A stretch of DNA of 64,000 bases. Source: Pirellulales bacterium (GTDB taxonomy: Bacteria > Planctomycetota > Planctomycetia > Pirellulales > JAEUIK01). The notes under the pieces were generated by a model. The model saw nothing but the letters and a program-made list of their open reading frames with translations. It was not told where the DNA came from and made no database searches. The DNA lies in assembly GCA_019694435.1 (NCBI GenBank), contig JAIBBZ010000020.1:1-64000 (forward strand). Direction: 5' to 3'. The translations under genes and the position numbers were made by a program. Each line of letters starts with the position of its first letter. The stretch's first letter is position 1. This document shows, one piece after another, positions 8,614 to 17,695 of this stretch.

Positions 8614-9630
8614 GTGCTCGAAACCATCATCGGACGGATCGCCGGCGGTGAAGACCTCTCGGCCGAGGAGATGGGCTCGACGATCGAATTGATCATGCAG
8701 GGACAGTGCCAGGAACAAGAAATTGGCCTGTTTCTGACCGGGCTGCGGATGAAGGGAGAAGCGACCAGCGAAATCGCCGGCGCTGCCGCGGCTCTGCGGC
8801 GTTTCATGACGCCGATCCGCAGCACCCGGCCCGGGCTGCTGGACACATGCGGCACGGGCGGCGATGGGCTGGGGACCTTCAACATCAGCACGGCGGCTGC
8901 GCTCGTCGCCGCGGCCGCCGGCGTATCGGTCGCCAAGCATGGCAACCGCAGCGCCAGCGGACGGACCGGTTCGGCCGAGGTGCTGCGCGAATTGGGTGTG
9001 AACATCGAGGCCACGCTGCCGGTCGTCGAGGCGTCGCTCGACGCGCTGGGCATCTGCTTTTGCTTTGCCCCGCTCTATCACGGATCGATGCGGCACGTGG
9101 CCGAGGTCCGCCGCAAGCTCGGCTTTCCGACGATCTTCAACTTCCTGGGTCCGTTGGCCAACCCGGCCGGCGCTCCGTATCAACTCGTGGGCGTGGGCAT
9201 GGGCGATTTTCGCCGGGCCGTGGCCGAGGCCCTGGCGATGCTCGGCACGCGCAGGGCCGCGGTGGTGCATGGCGAGGACGGCCTCGACGAGGTCTCCATC
9301 GGCGGACCGACGTTGGTCACGCGCGTCGGCGGCGTGCCCGAAGACATGGTCTGGACACCGGCCACCTTCGGTCTCGCGCAGGGCGAGCTTGCCCCCCTGC
9401 TCGTCGCCGGGCCGACCGAGAGCGCGGCGCTCATTCGCCGCGTCCTGGCGGGCGAACCGGGGGCTCCACGCGATATTGTCGTGGCCAATGCCGCCGCGGC
9501 GCTCTGGGTCGCCGAACAGGAAAGCGATCTGAGCACCGCGGCCGCGAGGGCCGTCGAAGCGATCGACCGCGGCGCCGCCCGCGATCTGCTCGCACGGCTG
9601 GGCGAATTCACGCATCGCCTGGCCAGCTAG
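8614..9630 (+). CDS. trpD: Anthranilate phosphoribosyltransferase
   Basis: This 338-residue protein has the type-III phosphoribosyltransferase signatures CGTGGDGLGTFN (79-90, PRPP binding) and KHGNRSASGRTG (108-119), and FNFLGPLANPA. It transfers phosphoribose from PRPP to anthranilate in tryptophan synthesis. The start is GTG with GGAGAAG about 5 nt upstream. Length matches the family and no other trp gene is in the window, so the pathway is dispersed. TAGAAT at 8562-8567 could be its -10 element, although no good -35 is spaced from it. Confidence 0.95.
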   Translation: MLETIIGRIAGGEDLSAEEMGSTIELIMQGQCQEQEIGLFLTGLRMKGEATSEIAGAAAALRRFMTPIRSTRPGLLDTCGTGGDGLGTFNISTAAALVAAAAGVSVAKHGNRSASGRTGSAEVLRELGVNIEATLPVVEASLDALGICFCFAPLYHGSMRHVAEVRRKLGFPTIFNFLGPLANPAGAPYQLVGVGMGDFRRAVAEALAMLGTRRAAVVHGEDGLDEVSIGGPTLVTRVGGVPEDMVWTPATFGLAQGELAPLLVAGPTESAALIRRVLAGEPGAPRDIVVANAAAALWVAEQESDLSTAAARAVEAIDRGAARDLLARLGEFTHRLAS

Positions 9631-9660
9631 CATGCTGCCGTGGGCCGGCGGGAATCCGCC

Positions 9661-9690
9661 TTGGTCGCAGGACTGCGGGGGGACTAGAAT
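9661..9690 (+). promoter_or_regulatory. Candidate sigma-70-type promoter of the MMPL transporter gene
   Basis: TTGGTC at 9661-9666 and TAGAAT at 9685-9690 are separated by 18 bp, 60 nt before the ATG at 9750. The same TTGGTC plus 18-bp arrangement occurs before proB. Predicted by eye only. Confidence 0.45.
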
Positions 9691-9749
9691 TTTCACCCAC
9701 CCAGTGCGCAAGGCCGCGCGCTGTCCGATTTTGCCGCCAGGATGCCTGC

Positions 9750-12569
9750 ATGGACGCCCCTCACAGCGCGACGGCCCGCGAGTCGCTGCTTGCGAGACCC
9801 TACGAAGCGCTGACGCGCTTCGTCGTCACGTATCCGTATTTCGTCCTGGCCGTGGCCCTGTTGTTGGGCGGGCTGTCCATCTACCTCACCTGCACTCGGC
9901 TCGCCTATCACACGAGCCGCCTCGATCTGATCAATCAGGACAGCGAGTTTTACAGCCTGTGGTTCGAATACATCCGCGAGTTTGGCGAGGACGACGACGC
10001 GGTGATCGTCGTCGAGGGCCCGAATCGCGACCGGGTCATCACCGCGCTGGACGAAATCAACGCCTTTCTCGCCCGCCACACGCAGTTGTTTCGCCAGGTG
10101 CTGCACGACGTCGACCTGGGCAAGATTCGGGCCAAGGGGTTGCACTACGTCTCGCCGTCCGACCTGCAAGGGATCGATCAGTTCTTGACCTCGATCGATC
10201 CGGTACTGGGCGGAGATTGGAATCGCTTGAGTCTCGTCCAGCGGGCGGGCGAATTGCAGGCCCGGCTGGCATATCTGCGAGGGCAGCCCGAATCACCCGC
10301 GTCGAAGGCGACGCTGCGCGAGATCGAGGAGCTGGCCGCGCGGCTCGAGGCGACACTCGCCGGGCGACCTTGGACCGGGTCGCCCTGGGGCGCCACCCCC
10401 GACTCGTTGGCCACGCTGAGCGAGCTGTCGCGTAATCACCTGTTGATGCAGGACGGACAGTTGGGCCTGATTCTGTTGCGCCTCGGCGAGACGGACGAGA
10501 ACAACTTCGTTCCCGGCAACGAAGCCGTCGACACGCTGCGCGCGATGGCCACGGCCATCACGGCCCGGCACCCGGATATCAAGGTCGGCTTCACCGGGCT
10601 GCCGATCATGGAAAATGACGAGATGAAGGCCAGTCAGAATTCGATGACCTGGGCCAGCATCGTCTCGATGGGCGGCGTCTTGTGCTTGTTCATCGCCGGT
10701 TTCGGCGGTGTACGTCATGCCATCCTGGCCAACCTCGTGTTGTTGCTGGGCATGGCCTGGTCGTTCGGCTACGTCACGCTGTTCGTCGGCCACTTGAACA
10801 TCCTGAGCGTCTCGTTCACGGTGACGCTGATCGGCATCGGGATCGACTACGGCGTGCATTTCGTCTCGCGGTATCTGCAGATCCGCGCGCAGCACGTGCC
10901 CTGCGCCGAGGCGCTCGTCGCAACCGGGCGCGCGATCAGCCCCGCGATTACCACCGGCGCGGTGACCACGGCGGCCGCGTTCTACTGTGCCGGTTTCACC
11001 TCGTTCGTGGGCATTGCCGAATTGGGCATCGTCGCCGGCGGCGGGATCTTGCTGTGTGCCGTGGCGATGCTGGTCGTGTTGCCGGCCGTGATCGTGATTT
11101 ACGAGGGTAACTCGCGCAACTTCACGCCGCCGCAGCCGTTGGCGGTCAACTCCTGGATCAATATCCCGTTGGCGCGGCCGCGGACGACGCTGGGCCTGGC
11201 GCTCACTTGCACGGCCTTGATGTGCATCGGCATGCCTAAGCTGTGGTACGACAACAACCTGCTCAACATGCAGGCCGACGGCGTGGAAAGCGTCGAGCTC
11301 GAAAAGCGCTTGTTGAACGAGTGTCAACAGAGCTCGTGGTATGCCCTCTCGCTGGCCGACAGCCGCGCAGAACTGCTGGAGCGCAAGGAAAAGTTCCTGC
11401 AGTTGGCCTCGGTCGAGCGCACCGAAGATATCGTCACCCTGGTGCCCGAGGGCGACGCCGAAAGGTCGCCGGCGATTCGCCGCATCGGCGCGCGCTTGAC
11501 CGAACTGCCCGAACGGCCGCCGCTCGTCGCGGTCGATCGTCCCGAGATGATCGGACAATTGCTGGGCGCGCTGCAACAGACGCTCGTCACCGTGGCTCCC
11601 GGCTCGCCTGCCCTGGGCCATCTGGAACAGGCCCGCGTCGAATTGCGGCGTTTGTCCCTGGCCGATTGCTACGCGCGCATCGCCCGGTATCAGCAACAGG
11701 CGGCCGGCGATCTCTTGAGCCGGTTGCATGCCCTCGCGTCGATGGCCGATCCCGAGCCGCCGAAATTCGAAGACCTGCCCGAGCCGTTGGTCAGCCGGTT
11801 CGTGGGCCATCATGGCCGCCACCTGTTGAAAATCTATGGCCGGGGCAATATCTGGGACGTCCATGCGCTCGAGCGATTCGTCCACGAGGTCCGCTCGGTC
11901 GATCCGCGCGTCACGGGCAATCCGCTCCAGGCTTACGAGGCGACGCACGAAATGCGCCGCAGCTTTGAACAGGCGGGCCTTTACGCCTCGCTGATCGTTG
12001 TGGTCGTGGTGTGGCTCGACTTCCGCAGCGTTTGGGCATCGCTGTTGGCGCTCACACCTTTGATCCTCGGCGTGGGACAGATGTTCGGCCTGATGGGCTG
12101 GCTCAACATTCCACTCAACCCGGCCAACCTGATCGCGCTGCCGCTGATCCTCGGGATCGGCATCGACTACGGCGTGCATATCGTGCACGAGTACCGCGAG
12201 CAGACGGGGCCTTACTCGATGTGCGCCAGTACGGCCGTGGCCCTGCTGGTCGACTCGCTCACCACGATCGTGGGGTTTGGCAGCATGATGATTGCCACAC
12301 ATCAGGGCCTGGTGAGCCTGGGACGGATTCTCACGATTGGCGTGACGTGTTGCTTGGTGACCAGCGTGCTGGTCTTGCCGGCGGGATTGCGGCTGTTGAG
12401 CCGGGGCAAGGGCACGGCAGCTCCGGAGCCGCCGGACGCGACTCCGCACGGGCCGGTCGCCAACGCGCGCGGCGAGCGGCGCCGCGTTGACCCGGCGCAT
12501 CCGACCGCGGCGCCGCATGCTCCCCGTCCTGCGCCGGCCTGGGGTGAGAAAAAGTCGCCGCTGCGCTGA
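9750..12569 (+). CDS. RND-superfamily MMPL/HpnN-type lipid transporter
   Basis: The ATG at 9750 opens 939 residues in two homologous halves. Each half has one transmembrane helix, a large outside loop and a five-helix bundle. The duplicated signatures are LIGIGIDYGVHFVSRY (about 361-376) and LILGIGIDYGVHIVHEY (about 799-815). They hold the Asp of RND/MMPL proton relays. Size and motifs fit HpnN-type exporters, which move hopanoids to the outer membrane, but hopanoid genes are not adjacent, so the substrate is inferred. The C-terminal 60 residues are Pro/Arg/Ala-rich and probably disordered. The frame extends over 340 codons upstream across trpD; that is not coding. Confidence 0.88.
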   Translation: MDAPHSATARESLLARPYEALTRFVVTYPYFVLAVALLLGGLSIYLTCTRLAYHTSRLDLINQDSEFYSLWFEYIREFGEDDDAVIVVEGPNRDRVITALDEINAFLARHTQLFRQVLHDVDLGKIRAKGLHYVSPSDLQGIDQFLTSIDPVLGGDWNRLSLVQRAGELQARLAYLRGQPESPASKATLREIEELAARLEATLAGRPWTGSPWGATPDSLATLSELSRNHLLMQDGQLGLILLRLGETDENNFVPGNEAVDTLRAMATAITARHPDIKVGFTGLPIMENDEMKASQNSMTWASIVSMGGVLCLFIAGFGGVRHAILANLVLLLGMAWSFGYVTLFVGHLNILSVSFTVTLIGIGIDYGVHFVSRYLQIRAQHVPCAEALVATGRAISPAITTGAVTTAAAFYCAGFTSFVGIAELGIVAGGGILLCAVAMLVVLPAVIVIYEGNSRNFTPPQPLAVNSWINIPLARPRTTLGLALTCTALMCIGMPKLWYDNNLLNMQADGVESVELEKRLLNECQQSSWYALSLADSRAELLERKEKFLQLASVERTEDIVTLVPEGDAERSPAIRRIGARLTELPERPPLVAVDRPEMIGQLLGALQQTLVTVAPGSPALGHLEQARVELRRLSLADCYARIARYQQQAAGDLLSRLHALASMADPEPPKFEDLPEPLVSRFVGHHGRHLLKIYGRGNIWDVHALERFVHEVRSVDPRVTGNPLQAYEATHEMRRSFEQAGLYASLIVVVVVWLDFRSVWASLLALTPLILGVGQMFGLMGWLNIPLNPANLIALPLILGIGIDYGVHIVHEYREQTGPYSMCASTAVALLVDSLTTIVGFGSMMIATHQGLVSLGRILTIGVTCCLVTSVLVLPAGLRLLSRGKGTAAPEPPDATPHGPVANARGERRRVDPAHPTAAPHAPRPAPAWGEKKSPLR

Positions 12570-12646
12570 CGGTCGCCGCCCCCCTCGTGCCGCGCTAGAA
12601 TTGGGTGAGCTTAGCATCGTGTTCCCCAATTCCCCCCCGGGCGATA

Positions 12647-13078
12647 ATGTCGGCCGACCCTTTCGAGATCGAAGTCTTCTTTGACGGCGGTTGCCCTTTG
12701 TGCCGCCGCGAGATCGACCTGCTGCGGTGCCGAGACCGGGGCCAGCGCATCCGGTTCACCGACCTCGAGACGCTCGATCCGGCAGCCGCGAATCTGGGCA
12801 AATCGTCCGCGGAACTTATGGCCCGGATGCATGCACGCCTGCCCGACGGCAGTTGGGTCGAAGGGGTCGAGGTCTTTCGCCGGATGTATTCCGCGGTGGG
12901 GTTCCGGCGGTTGGTCGCGCTCAGCCGGCTGCCGGTCGTGTCGCCCCTACTCGCCGCGGCCTATGCGGTTTTCGCGCGAAATCGCCTGCGCTTGACCGGC
13001 CGCTGCACCACCGCAAGCTGCAGCGCCGACGCCTCGCGGCGCCTGCACCCGGCACCGCCTTCCGGCCCTAGGGGGTGA
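12647..13078 (+). CDS. DCC-family thiol-disulfide oxidoreductase-like protein (DUF393)
   Basis: The 143-residue protein begins [19 protein letters not shown], the DCC signature (Asp13, Cys16, Cys19), placing a CxxC redox motif at the start of a thioredoxin-like fold. DUF393 proteins such as YuxK are predicted thiol oxidoreductases without a settled substrate. ATG at 12647 is used because the motif starts 12 residues later; an upstream frame extension has no coding character. TAGAAT at 12596-12601 is a possible -10. Confidence 0.85.
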   Translation: MSADPFEIEVFFDGGCPLCRREIDLLRCRDRGQRIRFTDLETLDPAAANLGKSSAELMARMHARLPDGSWVEGVEVFRRMYSAVGFRRLVALSRLPVVSPLLAAAYAVFARNRLRLTGRCTTASCSADASRRLHPAPPSGPRG

Positions 13079-13140
13079 TGCGGTAAACTGGGTGAACATC
13101 GTTTCGCCCAGCAAACTCGCGCCTGCAGGATTCCATTTCC

Positions 13141-13239
13141 ATGGCCAAACCGCATCGTGTGCTCAAGAAATCCAATAAGGGCTCTCGTCCCGCCAACAGC
13201 AAGGCTCGTCGACTGAAGCGTCGCGACTTGCGCACCTGA
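13141..13239 (+). CDS. Very small, strongly basic protein (32 residues)
   Basis: ATG at 13141 opens 32 codons ending TGA at 13237-13239. The product starts MAKPHRVLKKSNKG and ends KARRLKRRDLRT; over a third of its residues are Lys or Arg and there is no Trp, Tyr or Phe. This composition resembles small ribosome-associated or nucleic-acid-binding proteins, but it does not match the ribosomal peptides I can recall (bTHX, bL36). AGGA lies about 10 nt before the start. Codon use (AAG, CGT, AAC) is that of a well-expressed gene. It stands alone between the DCC and dehydratase genes. Coding status rests on composition and context. Confidence 0.6.
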   Translation: MAKPHRVLKKSNKGSRPANSKARRLKRRDLRT

Positions 13240-13342
13240 GCGCCGCACTATGGCGCGGCCAGGGATCGCGGAATCGTCACTTGGCGGCTCGCTCGGCTAG
13301 TTCCCGATCGATTGGAATCATTGCGCGCTGGAGGGAACATCG

Positions 13343-13870
13343 GTGACCGCACGCGACCTGTTGTTGGATCGCTCGGCGTATGACCTGAGCCGTGTCGTCG
13401 CGGGGATCGACGAGATTCGCCGCTACATCCCCCAACGCGACATGATGGAGCAGTTGACGGCCATCGTGCACATTGACGAGGAGCGCAAGTTGATCGTGGG
13501 CTACAAGGACGTGGGCCACGATGAGTTCTGGGTGGCCGGGCATTTCCCCGGCGCGGCGGTTATGCCGGGCGTCGTGATGTGCGAAGCGGCCGCCCAGTTG
13601 GCGTCCTACTTCTGCTCGCGCTTCAAGCTCATGGGAGGCAAGATCCTGGGGCTGGCCGGCCTGGACGAGGTACGGATTCGCGGGCCGGTACAACCTGGCG
13701 ATCGCATGGTGATCGTGGCCGCGGCCGAACGCATCCGGCCGAACGTGTTGCTCGTCTGCCGGTTCCAGTGCTTTGTTGATGAACAGCTTGTCGCCGAGGG
13801 CGTGATTCGCGGGGCGGCGCTTCCCGACGAGATCGAGGATCGATTTCGCGCAGCCATGGGTGCCGACTAA
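13343..13870 (+). CDS. FabZ-like (3R)-hydroxyacyl-ACP dehydratase
   Basis: The 175-residue protein has the hot-dog dehydratase core FWVAGHFPGAAVMPGVVMCE, with catalytic His67 and Glu81 in the spacing typical of FabZ/FabA. FabZ removes water from 3-hydroxyacyl-ACP in fatty acid elongation. The 30 residues before the domain are longer than in Escherichia coli FabZ. The start is GTG with GAGGGAA about 8 nt upstream. It is 21 bp ahead of the rhomboid gene and probably co-transcribed. A specialised lipid role (not the housekeeping FabZ) is possible, because no other fab genes are nearby. Confidence 0.85.
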   Translation: MTARDLLLDRSAYDLSRVVAGIDEIRRYIPQRDMMEQLTAIVHIDEERKLIVGYKDVGHDEFWVAGHFPGAAVMPGVVMCEAAAQLASYFCSRFKLMGGKILGLAGLDEVRIRGPVQPGDRMVIVAAAERIRPNVLLVCRFQCFVDEQLVAEGVIRGAALPDEIEDRFRAAMGAD

Positions 13871-13891
13871 AGCCGCGAGGCCGCAAACTCC

Positions 13892-14701
13892 ATGCTCTTT
13901 CCGCTGCGCGACGAGAATCCCTCGAGCAGTACGCCCTATGTGACGTTTGGCCTGGTGGCCATAAACGCGCTGGTGCTGCTCTATGTTTCGTTGCAGCCGC
14001 AGGAAGCGCAACAGCGGATCGTCTACGAATACGGATTCGTTCCGGCGCGGATTTCGGCGCTGGAAGCGGACAAACCGATCGTCCTGCGTCCGCATCCGGC
14101 CGAGAACCTGCGGCGGCTGATGCGCCGGGAACAATTGATCGCTCCCCAACGACTCGACGTCAGCCGGGGCGACGTGTTGCTCTCACTGCTGACGTGCATG
14201 TTCCTGCACGGCGGCCTGGCGCACCTGGTCGGCAATATGTGGTTCTTGTGGATCTTCGGCAACAATATCGAAGACCGCCTGGGCCACGTGCTGTTTCTGC
14301 TCTTCTATCTCGCGGGCGGTCTGGCCGCGACCTTTTGCCATTGGGCAACGGGACCGGAAAGCGTGATGCCGGTGATCGGGGCCAGCGGCGCGGTGGCCGC
14401 GGTGCTCGGGGCCTACGCCGTGACGTATCCTTTTGCCCAGATCCGGACGCTCTTGTTCCTGGTCATCTTCTTCACGGTCATCGATCTGCCTGCGCTGGCG
14501 GTGCTCGGACTCTGGTTCTTGGGCCAATTGCTCGAGGCACGCCGCGCGCTGGGCATGGATCTGAACGGCGGCGTGGCCTGGTGGGCGCACGTCGGCGGTT
14601 TTGCGGCGGGGGCGCTGGCCATGGGGATCTTCAACTTCATCGCCGGGCCGGCCGAGCGTCATTCCTGGGACGCCTGGTCGAACGACGCTGACTATCGCTG
14701 A
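13892..14701 (+). CDS. Rhomboid-family intramembrane serine protease
   Basis: The 269-residue protein has about six membrane helices and both catalytic residues: Ser165 in VIGASGAVAAV and His233 in WWAHVGGFAAG. The conserved HLVGNMWFLWIFG (111-123) supplies the His and Asn of the oxyanion region. An extra hydrophilic loop of about 55 residues (36-92) follows the first helix, as in many bacterial homologues with N-terminal LRDENP. It cleaves substrates within the membrane; the target is unknown. It sits between fabZ-like and trmB genes at short spacing. Confidence 0.92.
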   Translation: MLFPLRDENPSSSTPYVTFGLVAINALVLLYVSLQPQEAQQRIVYEYGFVPARISALEADKPIVLRPHPAENLRRLMRREQLIAPQRLDVSRGDVLLSLLTCMFLHGGLAHLVGNMWFLWIFGNNIEDRLGHVLFLLFYLAGGLAATFCHWATGPESVMPVIGASGAVAAVLGAYAVTYPFAQIRTLLFLVIFFTVIDLPALAVLGLWFLGQLLEARRALGMDLNGGVAWWAHVGGFAAGALAMGIFNFIAGPAERHSWDAWSNDADYR

Positions 14702-14731
14702 GCCGCGCTGGCACACGGAAAATTGCAGTCG

Positions 14732-15427
14732 ATGGGTCGTCGTACGCTTCGCAAGATCAGTCCCGAACTGAACCTGGCGCCATACTTGCGCCGGCTCTCA
14801 GAGTTCGTGCCCCCGCGGCGCACGGCCGATGACGAGCCGGCCCTGGTGGTGCGGCAGCCCGCCTGGGACCAGGCCGCGCTCTTCGGGCGACTGGCCCCGT
14901 TGGAGATCGAGGTCGGCAGCGGCAAGGGGTTGTTCCTGCGGAACGCGGCGGCAGCCTGTCCGGATCACGATTTCCTCGGCGTCGAAATCGCCTATCGCTA
15001 TGCCGAATACACGGCCGCCGGACTGGCGCGCGCCGGGCTGACGAATGCCCGCATTGTCGCGGGCGACGCCCAGCGGCTGTTCGCCGAGGCCTTGCCCGAC
15101 GACCTGGCGGCCGCCGTACACGTCTATTTTCCCGATCCGTGGTGGAAAAAGCGGCACCGCAAACGCCGCGTGATGAACGAAGAATTCTTGAGGCAAATCG
15201 AACGTGTGCTCCGCCCGGGCGGCGAGCTGCACTTTTGGACCGACGTCGAGGAATATTTCGCGGTCACGCTGGCCCTGATCGGCGAAACGGTGCGTCTTGC
15301 AGGCCCGCTCGAAGTTCCTGAAAGCCCGGCCGTGCACGACCTCGATTACCGTACGCATTTCGAGCGGCGGATGCGGCAACACGGCCAGCCGATCTACCGC
15401 AGCCTGTTCCGCAAGGCGTCGGCCTGA
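14732..15427 (+). CDS. trmB: tRNA (guanine-N7-)-methyltransferase
   Basis: The SAM-binding motif EIEVGSGKGLFL, the acidic GVEI that ends the next strand, and the family signature YFPDPWWKKRHRKRRVM identify TrmB, which makes m7G46 in the variable loop of tRNAs. ATG at 14732 is preferred over the TTG nine bases upstream, because GGAA at 14716 is well spaced only for the ATG. The product is 231 residues, normal for the family. It is 30 bp downstream of the rhomboid gene, so probably the last gene of that operon. Confidence 0.95.
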   Translation: MGRRTLRKISPELNLAPYLRRLSEFVPPRRTADDEPALVVRQPAWDQAALFGRLAPLEIEVGSGKGLFLRNAAAACPDHDFLGVEIAYRYAEYTAAGLARAGLTNARIVAGDAQRLFAEALPDDLAAAVHVYFPDPWWKKRHRKRRVMNEEFLRQIERVLRPGGELHFWTDVEEYFAVTLALIGETVRLAGPLEVPESPAVHDLDYRTHFERRMRQHGQPIYRSLFRKASA

Positions 15428-15534
15428 AGGTGCCTGTTCCGCTAGGCCTTGGCCTGGCGGGCCCGCCGAAGCACCTCCGGTCCGCCAACCGCGGCGACCT
15501 GTCGCGGGTCCACCCCTCCTTGCTCCAGGGGCGC

Positions 15535-15540
15535 TATACT
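15535..15540 (+). promoter_or_regulatory. TATACT -10-like box before the hydroxylase gene
   Basis: TATACT stands 32 bp before the ATG at 15573 in an otherwise GC-rich gap. A good -35 at 17 bp is not visible, so this is a weak prediction. Confidence 0.3.
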
Positions 15541-15572
15541 AAAGGCCTCCTTCCTTCTGGCGAGGTCGCGCG

Positions 15573-16976
15573 ATGGACTCGATCGACTGGTTGCTCGGTA
15601 GCGGCATCCCCTACATCACCTATGCGGTGCCGGTATTCTTCCTGCTGATTCTGGTCGAAATCGTCTTCGGCTATCGCGAGCATCGCGAGCTGTACCGGTT
15701 GAACGATTCGATCAACGACCTGAGTTGCGGCATCATTCAGCAGATCATCGGTATCTTCACCAAGACGGCCTTCTTCGTCGGCTATCTTTGGCTCTATGAG
15801 CATTGTCGGTTGCTCGAGATTGCCGAGTGGCCGATTGCCGCCAAATGGGCCGCGGCCGTGGGATTGTTTCTCGGCGTCGATTTGGCCTATTACTGGTTCC
15901 ACCGCATCGCCCACGAGATGAACGCGCCCTGGGCGACGCACGTCGTGCATCATCAAAGCGAAGAGTACAACTTGTCGGTCGCCCTGCGCCAGGGCACTTT
16001 TCAGGACGTATTCTCCTGGGCCTTCTACACGCCGCTGGTGATCATCGGCTTTCCGCCCCTATGGCTGTTGGCGATGAAGTCGTTCGACACGCTGTACCAG
16101 TTCTGGATTCACACCCGGGCCATCGGCCGCATGGGCCCCTTGGAATGGGTGTTCAACACCCCTTCGCATCACCGCGTGCACCATGCTCGCAATCCGAAAT
16201 ATCTCGACAAGAACTATGCCGGTACCCTGATCATCTGGGACCGGATGTTCGGGACCTTCGTGCCCGAGGAAGAAGAGCCCGTTTACGGACTGACCAAGCC
16301 GCTCAATAGTTGGAACCCGATCTGGGCCAACTTGCACATCTGGTACGAACTGTGTCGCGATGCCTGGCTGGCCCCGCACTGGCGCGACAAGTTGCGCATC
16401 TGGTTCATGCCGCCGGGCTGGCGCCCCGAAGGATTGCCCGAGAATCCCCCCGGCGCTTTTGTCACCCGCGAAACCGTGATCAAGTTCGACACGACGATCC
16501 CGCGCGGTTTGGCCGCCTATGTGACCGTGCAATTCACCGCGACGCTGTGCGTGGCGGTGGCGCTGATGGTCGTTGCGCCGCGCGGTGTGCTCTCGTTGGG
16601 CATGACTGTGGGACTGACGCTGTGGGTGCTGCTGGCGTTGGCCAATTGCGGGGCCATTTACGAACGCCGGCGCTGGGCCCTGGCTTCGGAACTCGCGCGG
16701 CTGGCCCTGGCGGCGGGGTTGTCGTTCGCCTGGGCCGTGGGCGCCGTCGATCCCCCAATGGGCGATCTGCCCGCTTGGTTGCTGGTGGCGGCGGGCACCT
16801 TCTTTGCCGCATCGATCGTCGTGTTCCTGTCGCAGACCCGGGAATTGACCGGCCGGGTGACCTACCGCGGCGGTCGCGCTCCTTGCGTGCTGCCGGCGCC
16901 CGAGCCGGGAGCGATCCGCGGGGCGCCCGCGCAATTCTTGCCGGACGCTAGCGGCAAAGAAGGCGTGCTGGCCTGA
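15573..16976 (+). CDS. Sterol desaturase / fatty acid hydroxylase-family membrane enzyme
   Basis: The 467-residue protein has the three His boxes of the di-iron family: HRIAH (110-114), HVVHH (123-127) and HHRVHH (199-204), plus several membrane helices in both N- and C-terminal parts. Family members hydroxylate or desaturate sterols, fatty acids or ether lipids (alkylglycerol monooxygenase is a close relative by layout). The C-terminal 150 residues add about four further membrane helices beyond the catalytic core. The substrate cannot be told. GAGG lies just before the ATG. Confidence 0.9.
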   Translation: MDSIDWLLGSGIPYITYAVPVFFLLILVEIVFGYREHRELYRLNDSINDLSCGIIQQIIGIFTKTAFFVGYLWLYEHCRLLEIAEWPIAAKWAAAVGLFLGVDLAYYWFHRIAHEMNAPWATHVVHHQSEEYNLSVALRQGTFQDVFSWAFYTPLVIIGFPPLWLLAMKSFDTLYQFWIHTRAIGRMGPLEWVFNTPSHHRVHHARNPKYLDKNYAGTLIIWDRMFGTFVPEEEEPVYGLTKPLNSWNPIWANLHIWYELCRDAWLAPHWRDKLRIWFMPPGWRPEGLPENPPGAFVTRETVIKFDTTIPRGLAAYVTVQFTATLCVAVALMVVAPRGVLSLGMTVGLTLWVLLALANCGAIYERRRWALASELARLALAAGLSFAWAVGAVDPPMGDLPAWLLVAAGTFFAASIVVFLSQTRELTGRVTYRGGRAPCVLPAPEPGAIRGAPAQFLPDASGKEGVLA

Positions 16977-17167
16977 GCTGCAAGCAGGTCGCCCCGAGCG
17001 CCGGCGCGTGCGGCGATTTTACGTAAGTCGTCTGCGTGCAACGACTCGCCTGCCGGTGCGCTGCCCCAGGCCAGGAATGCGGCACGCCCCTGGCATGGTG
17101 TTTGCCAATCCGCGGTACGCACGGCCCTGCATTTGGCTGCCTGGAATCACTCCGGAGTGCCCCTGGG

Positions 17168-17680
17168 ATGGAATTCTCTCCAATTACCGCGGCGACATTG
17201 ATCGATCTCGGCGCCTCGCGCCCGCCCGAGCCGGGTGCGAGCACGGCGACGCTCGACACGGCGGTTGGCGCGCCGGCGGGGCCTCCCAGCAACACGAGCG
17301 ACACGTTCCGGGAAATCCTCGGGCACTATGACATCACGCACATCACGCCGCGTGAGTTCACCGAGATGATTCAGAAGTTGCACGCGGCCGGCGTCATCGA
17401 CGACGCGCAGTTCCGCGAGCTATCGCTGGTACGGCTCGATCTCGACGCGGCCGGCGTCGACCCCGAGGAACCGGTCGACCTGCTGGAACTGCATGCCGAC
17501 CAGATGAACGAACAGCAACGCGAACTGAGCCGGCTGAACGAGCGCGCCAAGCGCAACCCGGGCGTGACGGTCGAAGCGACCCAGGCCCTGGCGACATTGC
17601 AGACGCGCATGGCCTGGCTGCAGAAATTTGCCCGCGTGCAAAGCGGCGTCGAACCGCAGGGGATCGATCTGGTCGCCTGA
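17168..17680 (+). CDS. Conserved-looking hypothetical protein, helical
   Basis: ATG at 17168 gives 170 residues: a 45-residue Pro/Ala/Thr/Ser-rich N-terminus, then an acidic helical region (DTFREILGHYDITHITPREF onward) ending in a probable coiled coil. There is no signal peptide or membrane segment, and I do not recognise the family. FREIL...ITHITPREFTEMI with later IDDAQFREL looks like a helix-loop-helix arrangement but no metal site is evident. The frame extends 44 codons upstream without coding character. It converges on the PurF-type gene with only 15 bp between stops. Confidence 0.65.
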   Translation: MEFSPITAATLIDLGASRPPEPGASTATLDTAVGAPAGPPSNTSDTFREILGHYDITHITPREFTEMIQKLHAAGVIDDAQFRELSLVRLDLDAAGVDPEEPVDLLELHADQMNEQQRELSRLNERAKRNPGVTVEATQALATLQTRMAWLQKFARVQSGVEPQGIDLVA

Positions 17681-17695
17681 AGGACGGGCCGTAGG

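Noticed and set aside
8706-9749. Upstream extension of the MMPL transporter frame
   Set aside because: Overlaps trpD in another frame and is Arg/Gly-rich; the ATG at 9750 starts a normal membrane protein.
10293-12629. 778-residue minus-strand frame
   Set aside because: Opposite the MMPL transporter; Gln/Arg/His-rich without domains.
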